Assembly (NCBI RefSeq): GCF_001854405.1
Contig: NZ_CP017718.1
Location: 2,418,001-2,482,000, forward strand
From: Hyphomonas sp. Mor2
GTDB taxonomy: Bacteria > Pseudomonadota > Alphaproteobacteria > Caulobacterales > Hyphomonadaceae
DNA: 64,000 bases
Direction: 5' to 3'
Of the stretch, positions 9,216 to 16,672 are shown piece by piece; the stretch's first letter is position 1, and each line of letters starts with the position of its first letter. The position numbers were made by a program, and so were the translations under genes. The notes under the pieces are model-generated. The model ran no database searches. It was not told the origin of the DNA and was given only the letters and a program-made list of their open reading frames with translations.

Positions 9216-10793
9216 ATGAAGAAATTAATGTTTGGTGCAGCAGCACTGGCTCTGTTGACCGCTTGCGGCCAGGGTGACTCGTCAGGCGACCTCGCCGTTG
9301 ATGAGCCAAAGCTGAAAGAACTCAGCGTCCGGACCGGTGATCCGGCTGAAGCCGCTGCCGCCCTTGCGGCCATGTCCCTGAATGAAAGCGGCGGTCTTCT
9401 GTCGTTTGCGGGCAGCACCACGGATGGTGCGTCTGCTACATTCACCGACCTGACCATTACCGGTGAAGACGCCGTGAAAGTCGGCTCTCTGGTCTTTGAA
9501 GGCCTCGACATGGAAAACGGTCAGGCCAATTTCGGCAAGATGAGCCTGAACAATATCACCATCTCTGAAGAAGAAGAGAATGTGGAAGTGAACCTCGGCT
9601 CAATCGAGCTGGTGAACCCTTCTCCAGAGCTCGCCGCATGGCTGGCTGCCGGCCTGAATGGTCAGCAAGCCCCATTCCCGGCCGCAGAGAACATCGTGTT
9701 TGACAGCTGGTCTGTAAACGGCCTGACGGGTGACTTCTCTGATGATGAAGCCGATGGCACATTCGGGATCGAGAAAATTGAAATTCGCGACATGGTCGAT
9801 CTGAAAGCCGCAAAGGCGGTGATCAGCGGCCTGTCCCTGAATGGCACCGACTCGTCTGAAGGCATGGACTTTGACGTCTCGCTCGGTGGCATGACAGCGA
9901 CCAATGTCGACGCCAAGTTCGTCAAGGCCCTGCAGGAAAATGTCGGCGACGAGGAAGCGATGATGGCAGCCGTCATGGATCTCGCTTACGAAGATCCGAT
10001 GGAGCCTGGATATGACAGCTTCACGATGGACAATTTCTCGGTCGATGTGGGCGGCGCTTCCTTCGCCATTCCGAGCATCGTGTCCGGCGTGGAACGAAAC
10101 TCTGCCGGACAGCCGGTAAAGTTTGTCACCCAGCCTTATACGATGACGCTGAATGCTGACGCAGATGGCGGCGAAGTCGGGGCAGCTCTGCTGCAAGGCT
10201 TGAGCTTTGTCGGCTATGAGTCGCTTGAGCTGAAAGGTGAAAGCGTCGCCGAGTACGACCCGGACAAGGACATTGTCTCGTTTGATGCCGGTTCGAACTA
10301 TTTCGAACTCGTTGACGGCGCCAAGTTCAGCTTTGGCGGCAAGATTGAAGGCTATAGTTCGTACGCTCAGGAAGCGGCGACGGCGTTCAACCTCGAAGAC
10401 CTCGCCGCAGGCGCGGAGCCTGATCCAATGGCTATGACCAACGCCATGGGACAGCTGACCATTCACGGGTTTGAATTCTCGATTGCAGATGACTCGCTGC
10501 TCGATCGTACGTTCAATGCCATCGCCACGGCGCAAGGCATGGACCCGGAACAAATGAAAATGTTCGCGGCGATGGGACTGGCTGCAGCCCCCTCCCAGCT
10601 CCAGGGCATGGGCATCGATCAGGCCCTGGTGACCGAAGCGACCACCGCTCTGTCCAAGTTTGTCAGCGACGGTGGGACACTTACCCTGAAGCTCGATCCG
10701 GCCACACCACTCTCCATCGGAGAGATCATGGCCAATCCGGATCCGACCGCTCTGACCAAGGACTCGCTGGGCTTCACGGCTTCGCAAAACTAG
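9216..10793 (+). CDS. Large acidic lipoprotein of unknown function
   Basis: A 525-residue protein starting MKKLMFGAAALALLTACGQ, a clear lipoprotein signal with lipobox LTAC. The mature part is acidic and rich in short beta-strand-like phrases built on the pattern [hydrophobic]-x-D/N-[hydrophobic] (FTDLTITGEDA, KMSLNNITISEEE, FTMDNFSVDVGGA, LTIHGFEFSIADD), suggesting a repetitive beta-helix or beta-sandwich fold. No enzyme motif or known family was recognised. It stands alone, followed by a strong terminator, so it is probably a single-gene unit. Abundance in the envelope would suit the strong-looking start signal (GGGGAAT before the ATG), but that is inference. Confidence 0.75.
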   Translation: MKKLMFGAAALALLTACGQGDSSGDLAVDEPKLKELSVRTGDPAEAAAALAAMSLNESGGLLSFAGSTTDGASATFTDLTITGEDAVKVGSLVFEGLDMENGQANFGKMSLNNITISEEEENVEVNLGSIELVNPSPELAAWLAAGLNGQQAPFPAAENIVFDSWSVNGLTGDFSDDEADGTFGIEKIEIRDMVDLKAAKAVISGLSLNGTDSSEGMDFDVSLGGMTATNVDAKFVKALQENVGDEEAMMAAVMDLAYEDPMEPGYDSFTMDNFSVDVGGASFAIPSIVSGVERNSAGQPVKFVTQPYTMTLNADADGGEVGAALLQGLSFVGYESLELKGESVAEYDPDKDIVSFDAGSNYFELVDGAKFSFGGKIEGYSSYAQEAATAFNLEDLAAGAEPDPMAMTNAMGQLTIHGFEFSIADDSLLDRTFNAIATAQGMDPEQMKMFAAMGLAAAPSQLQGMGIDQALVTEATTALSKFVSDGGTLTLKLDPATPLSIGEIMANPDPTALTKDSLGFTASQN

Positions 10794-10820
10794 TCCCTCG
10801 GATAGACCGAGTTAAATTCA

Positions 10821-10858
10821 AGGCGCGCGGTGCTCAGCCACCGCGCGCTTTTCATTTT
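10821..10858 (+). terminator. Rho-independent terminator of the lipoprotein gene
   Basis: A perfect 10-bp GC-only stem (GCGCGCGGTG / CACCGCGCGC, 10823-10832 and 10839-10848) with a six-base loop, followed by TTTTCATTTT. It lies 28 bp after the stop of the lipoprotein gene and before ymdB. Confidence 0.9.
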
Positions 10859-10884
10859 CCCCACGAAGCCGCATAAGAGAGCTC

Positions 10885-11709
10885 ATGAGACTAGCCTTTT
10901 TTGGAGATGTGGTTGGCAAGCCGGGACGCCAGGCGGTGTTGGAACACCTGCCGAGCGTGCGCGCGGATCTGGCGCTGGACTTTGTCGTCGTCAATGCCGA
11001 GAACGCCGCCGGCGGTTTTGGCCTGACCGAAAAGATTGCCAATGAGATTTTCGACGCCGGCGCCGATTGTCTGACCCTGGGCGACCATGCCTGGGACCAG
11101 CGCGAGGCGCTGACCTATATTGAGCGTGAACCGCGCCTGCTGCGCCCGATCAACTATCCGGAAGCGGCCAATGCCCCCGGCCAGGGCGCGCATCTGTTCG
11201 TCCTGCCCAATGGCCGCCGGGTTGGCGTGATCCAGGCTCAGGGCATCGTGTTCATGAAGCAATTGCTCGAAAACCCGTTCGGCGCTGTCGATGCAGCGCT
11301 GGATGCGATGCCGCTTGGCTCGGTGGCGGATGCCGTGATTGTCGACATGCATTGCGAAGCGACGTCCGAGAAGATGGCCATGGGGCACCATTGCGATGGC
11401 CGCGCCAGCCTGGTGGTCGGCAGCCACACGCACGTCCCGACGGCCGATCACATGATCCTGGCCGACGGCACGGCCTATCAGAGCGATGCCGGCATGTGCG
11501 GCGACTATGACAGCGTCATAGGCATGCAGAAGGACAATTCCCTGCGCCGGTTTGCGACACAGCTGCCGGGTCAGCGTTATGAGCCAGCGCTCGGCGAAGG
11601 CACCTTGTGTGGCCTGTTTGTAGAGACCGAAGATGCCACAGGGCTGGCAAAGCGATGTGAGCCGATCCGCGTGGGTGGTCGGCTATCGGAGATGTTGCCT
11701 GACGGTTGA
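10885..11709 (+). CDS. ymdB: YmdB-family metallophosphoesterase (TIGR00282)
   Basis: A 274-residue protein with all metal-binding motifs of the YmdB group in order: FFGDVVGKPGR at the N-terminus, NAENAAGG, LGDHAWD, DMHCEATSEKMAMGHHCDGR, and GSHTHVPTAD. In Bacillus and other bacteria YmdB is a 2',3'-cyclic-nucleotide phosphodiesterase affecting global gene expression and biofilm formation; in many alphaproteobacteria it precedes yebC or other RNA-related genes. Here yebC follows after one intervening gene. It is a cytoplasmic enzyme. Start at ATG 10885, with GAGAGCTC just upstream. Confidence 0.92.
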   Translation: MRLAFFGDVVGKPGRQAVLEHLPSVRADLALDFVVVNAENAAGGFGLTEKIANEIFDAGADCLTLGDHAWDQREALTYIEREPRLLRPINYPEAANAPGQGAHLFVLPNGRRVGVIQAQGIVFMKQLLENPFGAVDAALDAMPLGSVADAVIVDMHCEATSEKMAMGHHCDGRASLVVGSHTHVPTADHMILADGTAYQSDAGMCGDYDSVIGMQKDNSLRRFATQLPGQRYEPALGEGTLCGLFVETEDATGLAKRCEPIRVGGRLSEMLPDG

Positions 11710-11774
11710 TCCCGCGTGGTTGCGATAAGTAAAAGCGTCTTCTAAACCCGTTCTGTACTATAGCGGGGGAAACA

Positions 11775-12575
11775 ATGTCGTCATCAAGTCGCCGTCGTCG
11801 ATGGCGTAATCGACAAGACTCAATCAACACTGCGCAACAAGATTTGCCCAAGACTGCTCCGATTGCTCCAAGTGCGATCAAACCATCATCAGGCCTGTCG
11901 AGGCATGCCTTTCAGGATGGCCCGAGACGTCTGACCGGTCTGTTTCGCTGGGCGGTTTTCGCTCTGACCGGTTACATGATTGTCGAACTGTTCAGCACGA
12001 CAACGATCGCGTTCCTGATCTGGTTGTATTTGCCCTCGACCATTGTCCCGTTCGATATGGCGACGCTTCAAACGATTGATATGTTCATCATCGGTGGCGC
12101 CATCGCCCAGATTGTCATGTTCTGGGTGAGCGCAGTGCTGGTCGCCCGGATAACCTATCGCGCCATGCGAAACCTTTACACGGTGGGAAGTGATATCGCC
12201 GAGATGTCGCCCGGCTGGACGGTCGGATGGTATTTCATTCCGATCGCGAGCCTGTTCAAACCGGCCGAAGGCATGAGCCAGATCGTGCACGGAACACGCA
12301 AGGCTGTGGGCGAAAAACCTTTTGTGTCGACCGCGATTCCAATCTGGTGGACCTGCTGGCTCCTGACCAATATTCTGGCCACCGTTGCCGGGCAAATCGT
12401 CAATTTTTCCGGGATCTCGATCGACACTTGGACACAGATTACCGCTTTCTCGTTTGACGCAGCGTCTTCCATTTTCGGGATCCTCAGCGCCTGGTCGCTG
12501 ATGCGGGTGTTAAGGCCAACCGTCGAGAAACAGGAACTCCTCAAACATGGCGGCGTGGCCCACGTGTTCGACTGA
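11775..12575 (+). CDS. DUF4328 membrane protein
   Basis: A 266-residue protein with a basic N-terminal tail of ~55 residues (several arginines and serines), then about five membrane segments. The DUF4328 signature PGWTVGWYFIPIASLFKP is at roughly residues 142-160, followed by a helix with EGMSQIV and two further membrane segments. The function of the domain is not known; it occurs in many bacteria next to unrelated genes. GGGGGAAACA precedes the ATG. It lies between ymdB and yebC on the same strand, with 65- and 76-bp gaps; whether they form a unit is unclear. Confidence 0.85.
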   Translation: MSSSSRRRRWRNRQDSINTAQQDLPKTAPIAPSAIKPSSGLSRHAFQDGPRRLTGLFRWAVFALTGYMIVELFSTTTIAFLIWLYLPSTIVPFDMATLQTIDMFIIGGAIAQIVMFWVSAVLVARITYRAMRNLYTVGSDIAEMSPGWTVGWYFIPIASLFKPAEGMSQIVHGTRKAVGEKPFVSTAIPIWWTCWLLTNILATVAGQIVNFSGISIDTWTQITAFSFDAASSIFGILSAWSLMRVLRPTVEKQELLKHGGVAHVFD

Positions 12576-12651
12576 TCGCACCCTGGCCCTTTGATCTCTG
12601 CCGCGAGCTGAGCTAAGCAGCCGCTATTATTGAATTACCGCAGGAGCCCCC

Positions 12652-13404
12652 ATGGCTGGCCATAGTAAATGGGCGAATATTCAGCACCGCAAAGGTGCCC
12701 AGGACAAGAAACGCGCAGCCTTGTTTTCGCGCTTGTCGAAAGAGATCACCATCGCTTCAAAGATGGGCGGCCCTGACCCGGACGGCAATCCGCGCCTGCG
12801 CCTCGCCATCGCCAATGCGCGTGGCCAGTCCATGCCGAAGGACAATATCAAACGCGCCGTTGACAAGGGCCAGGGCGGCGGCGGTGAAGACTATGTCGAT
12901 ATCCGCTATGAGGGCTTCGGCCCGGGCGGTGTCGGCGTGATCGTCGAGGCCTCGACCGACAACAAGAACCGCGCCGCCAGCGAGATCCGCACCGCCTTTT
13001 CCAAGAATGGCGGCAATCTGGGGGAAACCGGGTCGGTCTCGTTCGGCTTTGAGAATGTCGGTGAGATCCACTTCCCGCTGGACGCAGGCGACGAAGACAC
13101 GATCATGGAAGCGGCACTCGAGGCCGGGGCCAGCGATATTGTCAGCGATGAAGACGGCCATTTCATCTATACCGAACGCGAAGACCTGTCCGAGGTTGCG
13201 TCGGCCCTGGAAGGCAAATTTGGCGACGTGGAAGCCAAGTCGACCAAGCTGATCTGGAAACCGCAAAACACGGTGCCGATCGAGGGCGATGATGCGGACA
13301 AGCTGATGCGCTTGCTGGATGTGCTGGACGATCTCGATGATGTGGCAAACATCTATGACAATTCCGACATTTCTGCCGCAGAACTGGAGCGCCTGGCCGG
13401 ATAA
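12652..13404 (+). CDS. yebC: YebC/PmpR family regulator (translation/transcription factor)
   Basis: A 250-residue protein of the normal length for YebC, beginning MAGHSKWANIQHRKGAQDKK, the family signature, with the second signature MPKDNIKRAVDKGQGG near residue 65. Members bind DNA in some species and in others assist translation of difficult motifs such as proline stretches on the ribosome (shown for YebC2 and the mitochondrial homologue TACO1). AGGAG lies five to six bases upstream. In many alphaproteobacteria yebC lies next to ruvC-ruvA-ruvB; here it does not. Confidence 0.97.
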   Translation: MAGHSKWANIQHRKGAQDKKRAALFSRLSKEITIASKMGGPDPDGNPRLRLAIANARGQSMPKDNIKRAVDKGQGGGGEDYVDIRYEGFGPGGVGVIVEASTDNKNRAASEIRTAFSKNGGNLGETGSVSFGFENVGEIHFPLDAGDEDTIMEAALEAGASDIVSDEDGHFIYTEREDLSEVASALEGKFGDVEAKSTKLIWKPQNTVPIEGDDADKLMRLLDVLDDLDDVANIYDNSDISAAELERLAG

Positions 13405-13418
13405 GTGACGTATTCCGG

Positions 13419-13442
13419 TCACAGGAGAACAAAATCCTGTGA
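13419..13442. repeat. Palindrome after yebC
   Basis: An 8-bp perfect inverted repeat (TCACAGGA / TCCTGTGA) with an eight-base spacer, 14 bp after the yebC stop. No T-run follows, so it is not an ordinary terminator. It could be an operator for the msrA gene 77 bp downstream, or simply an mRNA 3' hairpin. Confidence 0.4.
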
Positions 13443-13518
13443 ATTCTGAAATATAAGCTCGCAATTCGCGGCGCGACTCGTCATATGCGCTTCAAATCCG
13501 AACCCCACTTTCGAGACT

Positions 13519-14169
13519 ATGACGATGAAACTCACGCATCCGCTTTCAATCAGTCTGATGGCCGGTGGCCTCGCCGCCGCCGCAACCTTTGTGTTATCGG
13601 CCTTTGCCGAGAACAGCCCGGCCCCGATCGCAGACAATCAAAATCTCGAAACCGCAATCTTTGCGGGCGGGTGCTTCTGGTGCGTTGAAAGCGATTTCGA
13701 CAAGCTGGACGGCGTGCTGGAAACCGTATCCGGCTATACCGGTGGCGAAACCACGAACCCGACCTACAAGACCCATACAAAACAGGGCCACCTGGAAGCG
13801 GTAAAAGTCGTCTATGACTCCTCCAAGGTCGAGTATGGCGAACTGGTCGACTATTTCATTCGCCATATCGATCCGACCGATGATGGCGGACAATTCTGTG
13901 ATCGCGGCAATTCCTATCGCACCGCCGTCTTTGTCGGCAATGAGCAGGAACGCGCCGAGGTTGAGGCTCAGTTCGAGACCATTGATCAGGCGGGCATCCT
14001 GCCGGCACCGATCGTGACCCGCGTGCTCGACGAGACCGAATTCTATGATGCCGAGGGCTATCACCAGAACTATTACCAGAAGAACCCGGCGCGCTATAAG
14101 CTTTACCGGGTTGGCTGTGGCCGCGACAAACGCGTCGCACAGGTCTGGTCCGGCGAAGGCCAAAGCTAA
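13519..14169 (+). CDS. msrA: Peptide-methionine (S)-S-oxide reductase, exported form
   Basis: A 216-residue MsrA with the catalytic motif FAGGCFWCVES (Cys about residue 53) and the family stretch YTGGETTNPTY. The protein begins with a hydrophobic segment (SISLMAGGLAAAATFVLSAFA) that looks like a cleavable signal peptide, so the enzyme probably repairs oxidised methionine in periplasmic or membrane-attached proteins. It stands just upstream of the thioredoxin-like cnoX gene. The start could also be the ATG two codons later. No MsrB is fused or adjacent. Confidence 0.95.
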   Translation: MTMKLTHPLSISLMAGGLAAAATFVLSAFAENSPAPIADNQNLETAIFAGGCFWCVESDFDKLDGVLETVSGYTGGETTNPTYKTHTKQGHLEAVKVVYDSSKVEYGELVDYFIRHIDPTDDGGQFCDRGNSYRTAVFVGNEQERAEVEAQFETIDQAGILPAPIVTRVLDETEFYDAEGYHQNYYQKNPARYKLYRVGCGRDKRVAQVWSGEGQS

Positions 14170-14265
14170 TCGACCGGCCGAACTGGCCCAGGAAACAGCT
14201 CGGCGGCTTGCAGAGCGCCTTCAGTGCGCCCAAATAGGCGTCTGTGACAAGACTGGACGCACGAT

Positions 14266-15156
14266 ATGACTGACATGGCTGCAAGCACACACATCATGGA
14301 CTCCTCCGATCAGGCCTTCATGGCGGACGTTGTCGAGGCCTCGAACACCCAACCGGTTCTAGTGGATTTCTGGGCACCCTGGTGCGGGCCATGCAAGACC
14401 CTGACGCCGACCCTGGAAAAAGTCGTCAACGAGCAGGGCGGCAAGATCAAGCTGGTCAAGATCAACACCGAAGAGCATCCCGGCGTCGCTGGCCAGATGG
14501 GCGTGCGTTCGATCCCGTCCGTGTTTGCTTTCGACAAAGGCCGGCCCGTCAATGGCTTCCAGGGCGCGTTGCCGGAAAGCCAGGTGCGCCAGTTTGTTCA
14601 GGACATTCTCGGCGGTACCGATGGTGCCAAGCAATTGAAGGAAGCGATCGAACAGGCCGACCTCGCCGCCCAGTCAGGCGATATCGGCACCGCAGCGCAG
14701 CTTTACGGCGCCGTCATGGAAGCCGATCCAACCAATCCGGCCGCCATTGCCGGGCTCGCGCGCTGCTACCTCGCCAATGGCGATCACGACCGCGCCCGGC
14801 AGATCCTCGACATGGCGCCGGAAGACAAGGCCAATGATCCGGCGATCAAATCGGTGCGCACCGCGCTCGATCTGATGGCCGACACGCCGCTCGATGAGGA
14901 TATGGCGAGCGCCAAGGAAACCGTGGCAGCGGAACCCGAAAACCATGAGGCTCGATTTGAACTCGCGGAGAAACTGGTCGCGCAGGGCAAGAATGAAGCC
15001 GCGGTCGATCACCTGCTGACCATTTTGAGCGATAAACTCGACTGGGGTGAAGGCAAGGCCAAGGCCAAGCTGCTGGAGATTTTCGAAGCCGCGGGCCCGA
15101 AAGATCCGGTCACGGTCGAGGGTAGACGCCGCCTCGGCTCGCTCATGTTTGCGTGA
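14266..15156 (+). CDS. cnoX: Thioredoxin-TPR chaperedoxin CnoX (YbbN)
   Basis: A 296-residue protein: a thioredoxin domain (residues ~15-120) with an intact active site WCGPC (Cys40, Cys43), then a helical TPR-like half with repeated patterns (AAQLYGAVMEADPTNPAAIAG; ARFELAEKLVAQGKNEAA). This is the CnoX layout: a holdase that protects proteins from oxidation and hands them to GroEL/DnaK. The E. coli protein has lost the CXXC, while the Caulobacter one keeps it and reduces substrates, as expected here. It heads a same-strand run with the Lon-like, Trm112 and DUF971 genes, an arrangement common in alphaproteobacteria. Confidence 0.93.
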   Translation: MTDMAASTHIMDSSDQAFMADVVEASNTQPVLVDFWAPWCGPCKTLTPTLEKVVNEQGGKIKLVKINTEEHPGVAGQMGVRSIPSVFAFDKGRPVNGFQGALPESQVRQFVQDILGGTDGAKQLKEAIEQADLAAQSGDIGTAAQLYGAVMEADPTNPAAIAGLARCYLANGDHDRARQILDMAPEDKANDPAIKSVRTALDLMADTPLDEDMASAKETVAAEPENHEARFELAEKLVAQGKNEAAVDHLLTILSDKLDWGEGKAKAKLLEIFEAAGPKDPVTVEGRRRLGSLMFA

Positions 15157-15232
15157 TCTTACGGATTCCTTGCTCGCCTGATCTCCGTTTCGGTCCATAA
15201 TGTGGTATGAGGACTGAAAGCGAGACTGATCT

Positions 15233-15883
15233 GTGACTATCGAAACCTATCGCAAGCTCTCCGACCTGCCGGAAATCATTCCCGTTTTTCCCTTGGCCGG
15301 TGTCCTCCTGTTTCCCAGATGGTCCCTGCCGCTGAACATTTTCGAGCCGCGTTATCTCAACATGATTGATGACGCGATGAGTGGGGACCGCATCATTGGA
15401 ATGATCCAGTCGCAAGGCGGCGATCGCACCGTTCCGGACCTGGCAGCGGCTGGCTGCGCCGGTCGGATCACGTCCTATTCGGAAACCGATGATGGGCGCT
15501 ATTTGATTTCACTGACCGGAATTTGCCGCTTCGGCGCAGGTGACGAACTCCCCGTTGAGACACCTTATCGGCAGGTCCGACCCGACTGGCAGACCTATGA
15601 AAGCGACTTGATTACCCCACCGGATGTGAGTCTTCCGGAACGCCCTGATCTGGTCAGGGCATTGAAACGCTACACCCAGATCAACTCGCTGGAGGTTGAC
15701 TGGGAAGCGGTTGAGAACGCGCCGATGGAAACTCTGATCAACGCCCTTTGCGCGGGGTGCCCGTTCGGCACACTGGAAAAGCAGGCCTTGCTCGAGGCCC
15801 CAGGCGTGACCGAGCGCGCCCAAACACTGATCGCATTGCTTGACATGGACATGCCAGGCGATGACAGCTCGACCCTGCAATGA
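15233..15883 (+). CDS. Lon N-terminal (substrate-binding) domain protein
   Basis: A 216-residue stand-alone Lon N-domain protein. It begins at GTG 15233, and near residues 20-45 has the typical [25 protein letters not shown]. It lacks the AAA and protease parts of Lon, so it probably binds proteins without degrading them; the role of these stand-alone domains is not established. Its stop overlaps the next ATG (ATGA at 15880), which points to translational coupling with the Trm112 gene. It follows cnoX by 77 bp. Confidence 0.9.
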   Translation: MTIETYRKLSDLPEIIPVFPLAGVLLFPRWSLPLNIFEPRYLNMIDDAMSGDRIIGMIQSQGGDRTVPDLAAAGCAGRITSYSETDDGRYLISLTGICRFGAGDELPVETPYRQVRPDWQTYESDLITPPDVSLPERPDLVRALKRYTQINSLEVDWEAVENAPMETLINALCAGCPFGTLEKQALLEAPGVTERAQTLIALLDMDMPGDDSSTLQ

Positions 15884-16095
15884 CAGACGACACCCAAGAT
15901 AAATCCGCTGCACCGTGCGGCGTCAGCCCGCGGCTTCTGGAGCTGCTCATCTGCCCGGTCACAGGCGGTCCGCTGATCTTTGATCGCGACGCCTGCGAGC
16001 TGATTTCCAAGAAAGCCAAGCTCGCTTTTCCGATCAAGGATGGCCTGCCGCTCATGCTAGAAAGCGAAGCGCGCGACCTGGAGACCTCAAAATGA
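15880..16095 (+). CDS. Trm112 family zinc-ribbon-like protein
   Basis: A 71-residue protein with the bacterial Trm112 (UPF0434) core: [18 protein letters not shown], then the strand-rich [20 protein letters not shown]. In eukaryotes and archaea Trm112 activates methyltransferases acting on tRNA, rRNA and release factors; bacterial members may do the same, which is inference. Several cysteines of the zinc knuckle are absent: only the CP pair remains, plus one cysteine further on. It overlaps both neighbours by 4 bp (ATGA), so the three genes are tightly coupled. Confidence 0.9.
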   Translation: MTDDTQDKSAAPCGVSPRLLELLICPVTGGPLIFDRDACELISKKAKLAFPIKDGLPLMLESEARDLETSK

Positions 16096-16406
16096 GCCGT
16101 CACGCCTGGCCAACCGAGCTGCGCTTCTCGAGCAGCGAGCGCGCCCTGACCATCGCATTCGATGACGGGGAGAGCTTCTCTATCCCGTACAAGACCTTGC
16201 GCCTGGAAAGCCCGTCGGCTGAGGTCCAGGGTCATGGTAGCGGGCCAAAGCCGCCACCCCCCGTCATCAGCGATGATCTCGGCGTCGACAAGGCGGACCC
16301 TGTAGGGCGTTACGCGGTGCGCATCTTCTTCAGCGATAGCCATTCCAGCGGCTTGTTCACCTGGGCCTATCTGCGCGAACTGGGTGAGAAACTCGCTCCG
16401 GCCTGA
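16092..16406 (+). CDS. DUF971 domain protein
   Basis: A 104-residue protein of the DUF971 type, related to the N-terminal domain of gamma-butyrobetaine hydroxylase: [21 protein letters not shown], the central [15 protein letters not shown], and the C-terminal [26 protein letters not shown]. The domain often occurs near iron-sulfur assembly genes such as mrp/apbC, or fused to them. Here it ends the cnoX-Lon-Trm112 run, overlapping Trm112 by 4 bp. No metal ligands are obvious. A structured RNA begins about 80 bp after the stop. Confidence 0.9.
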   Translation: MSRHAWPTELRFSSSERALTIAFDDGESFSIPYKTLRLESPSAEVQGHGSGPKPPPPVISDDLGVDKADPVGRYAVRIFFSDSHSSGLFTWAYLRELGEKLAPA

Positions 16407-16484
16407 GCGCTCGTTCGCGCCCCCGTTTGAACCCCCGACATCCGCCCCCTTACCGCGCCCGCAATTCGTGCCTATATGGGGCCA

Positions 16485-16650
16485 GCACAGAGGCTGGAGC
16501 GTTTGAGGACGGTCAGCTATCCGCCGACCTTAAGTTCCGTCAGGGAGCTGGCTCTGGACTGGACCGTGGTCCTATCTATCCGGCACCCACCTAGTCTCTA
16601 GGTCGACGGGATACGAGTACCCGAGACGGCGCTTTCGGTCCTGTGCGCTT
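16485..16650 (+). ncRNA. ssrS: Probable 6S RNA
   Basis: An ~165-nt non-coding stretch with outer ends that pair (GCACAG at 16485-16490 with CTGTGC at 16641-16646). It contains the block CCGGCACCCACCTAG-TCT-CTAGGT, a 6-bp hairpin that resembles the conserved CACC-hairpin of alphaproteobacterial 6S RNA, preceded by GGACCGTGGTCC. A promoter-like TATATG (16473-16478) sits seven bases before the 5' end, with a weak TTACCG 17 bp further upstream. 6S RNA mimics an open promoter and sequesters RNA polymerase holoenzyme in stationary phase. The call rests on remembered motifs and symmetry; a covariance-model search would settle it. Another structured RNA is possible. Confidence 0.6.
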
Positions 16651-16672
16651 TCATTCTTTGCAGACGCTGCGA

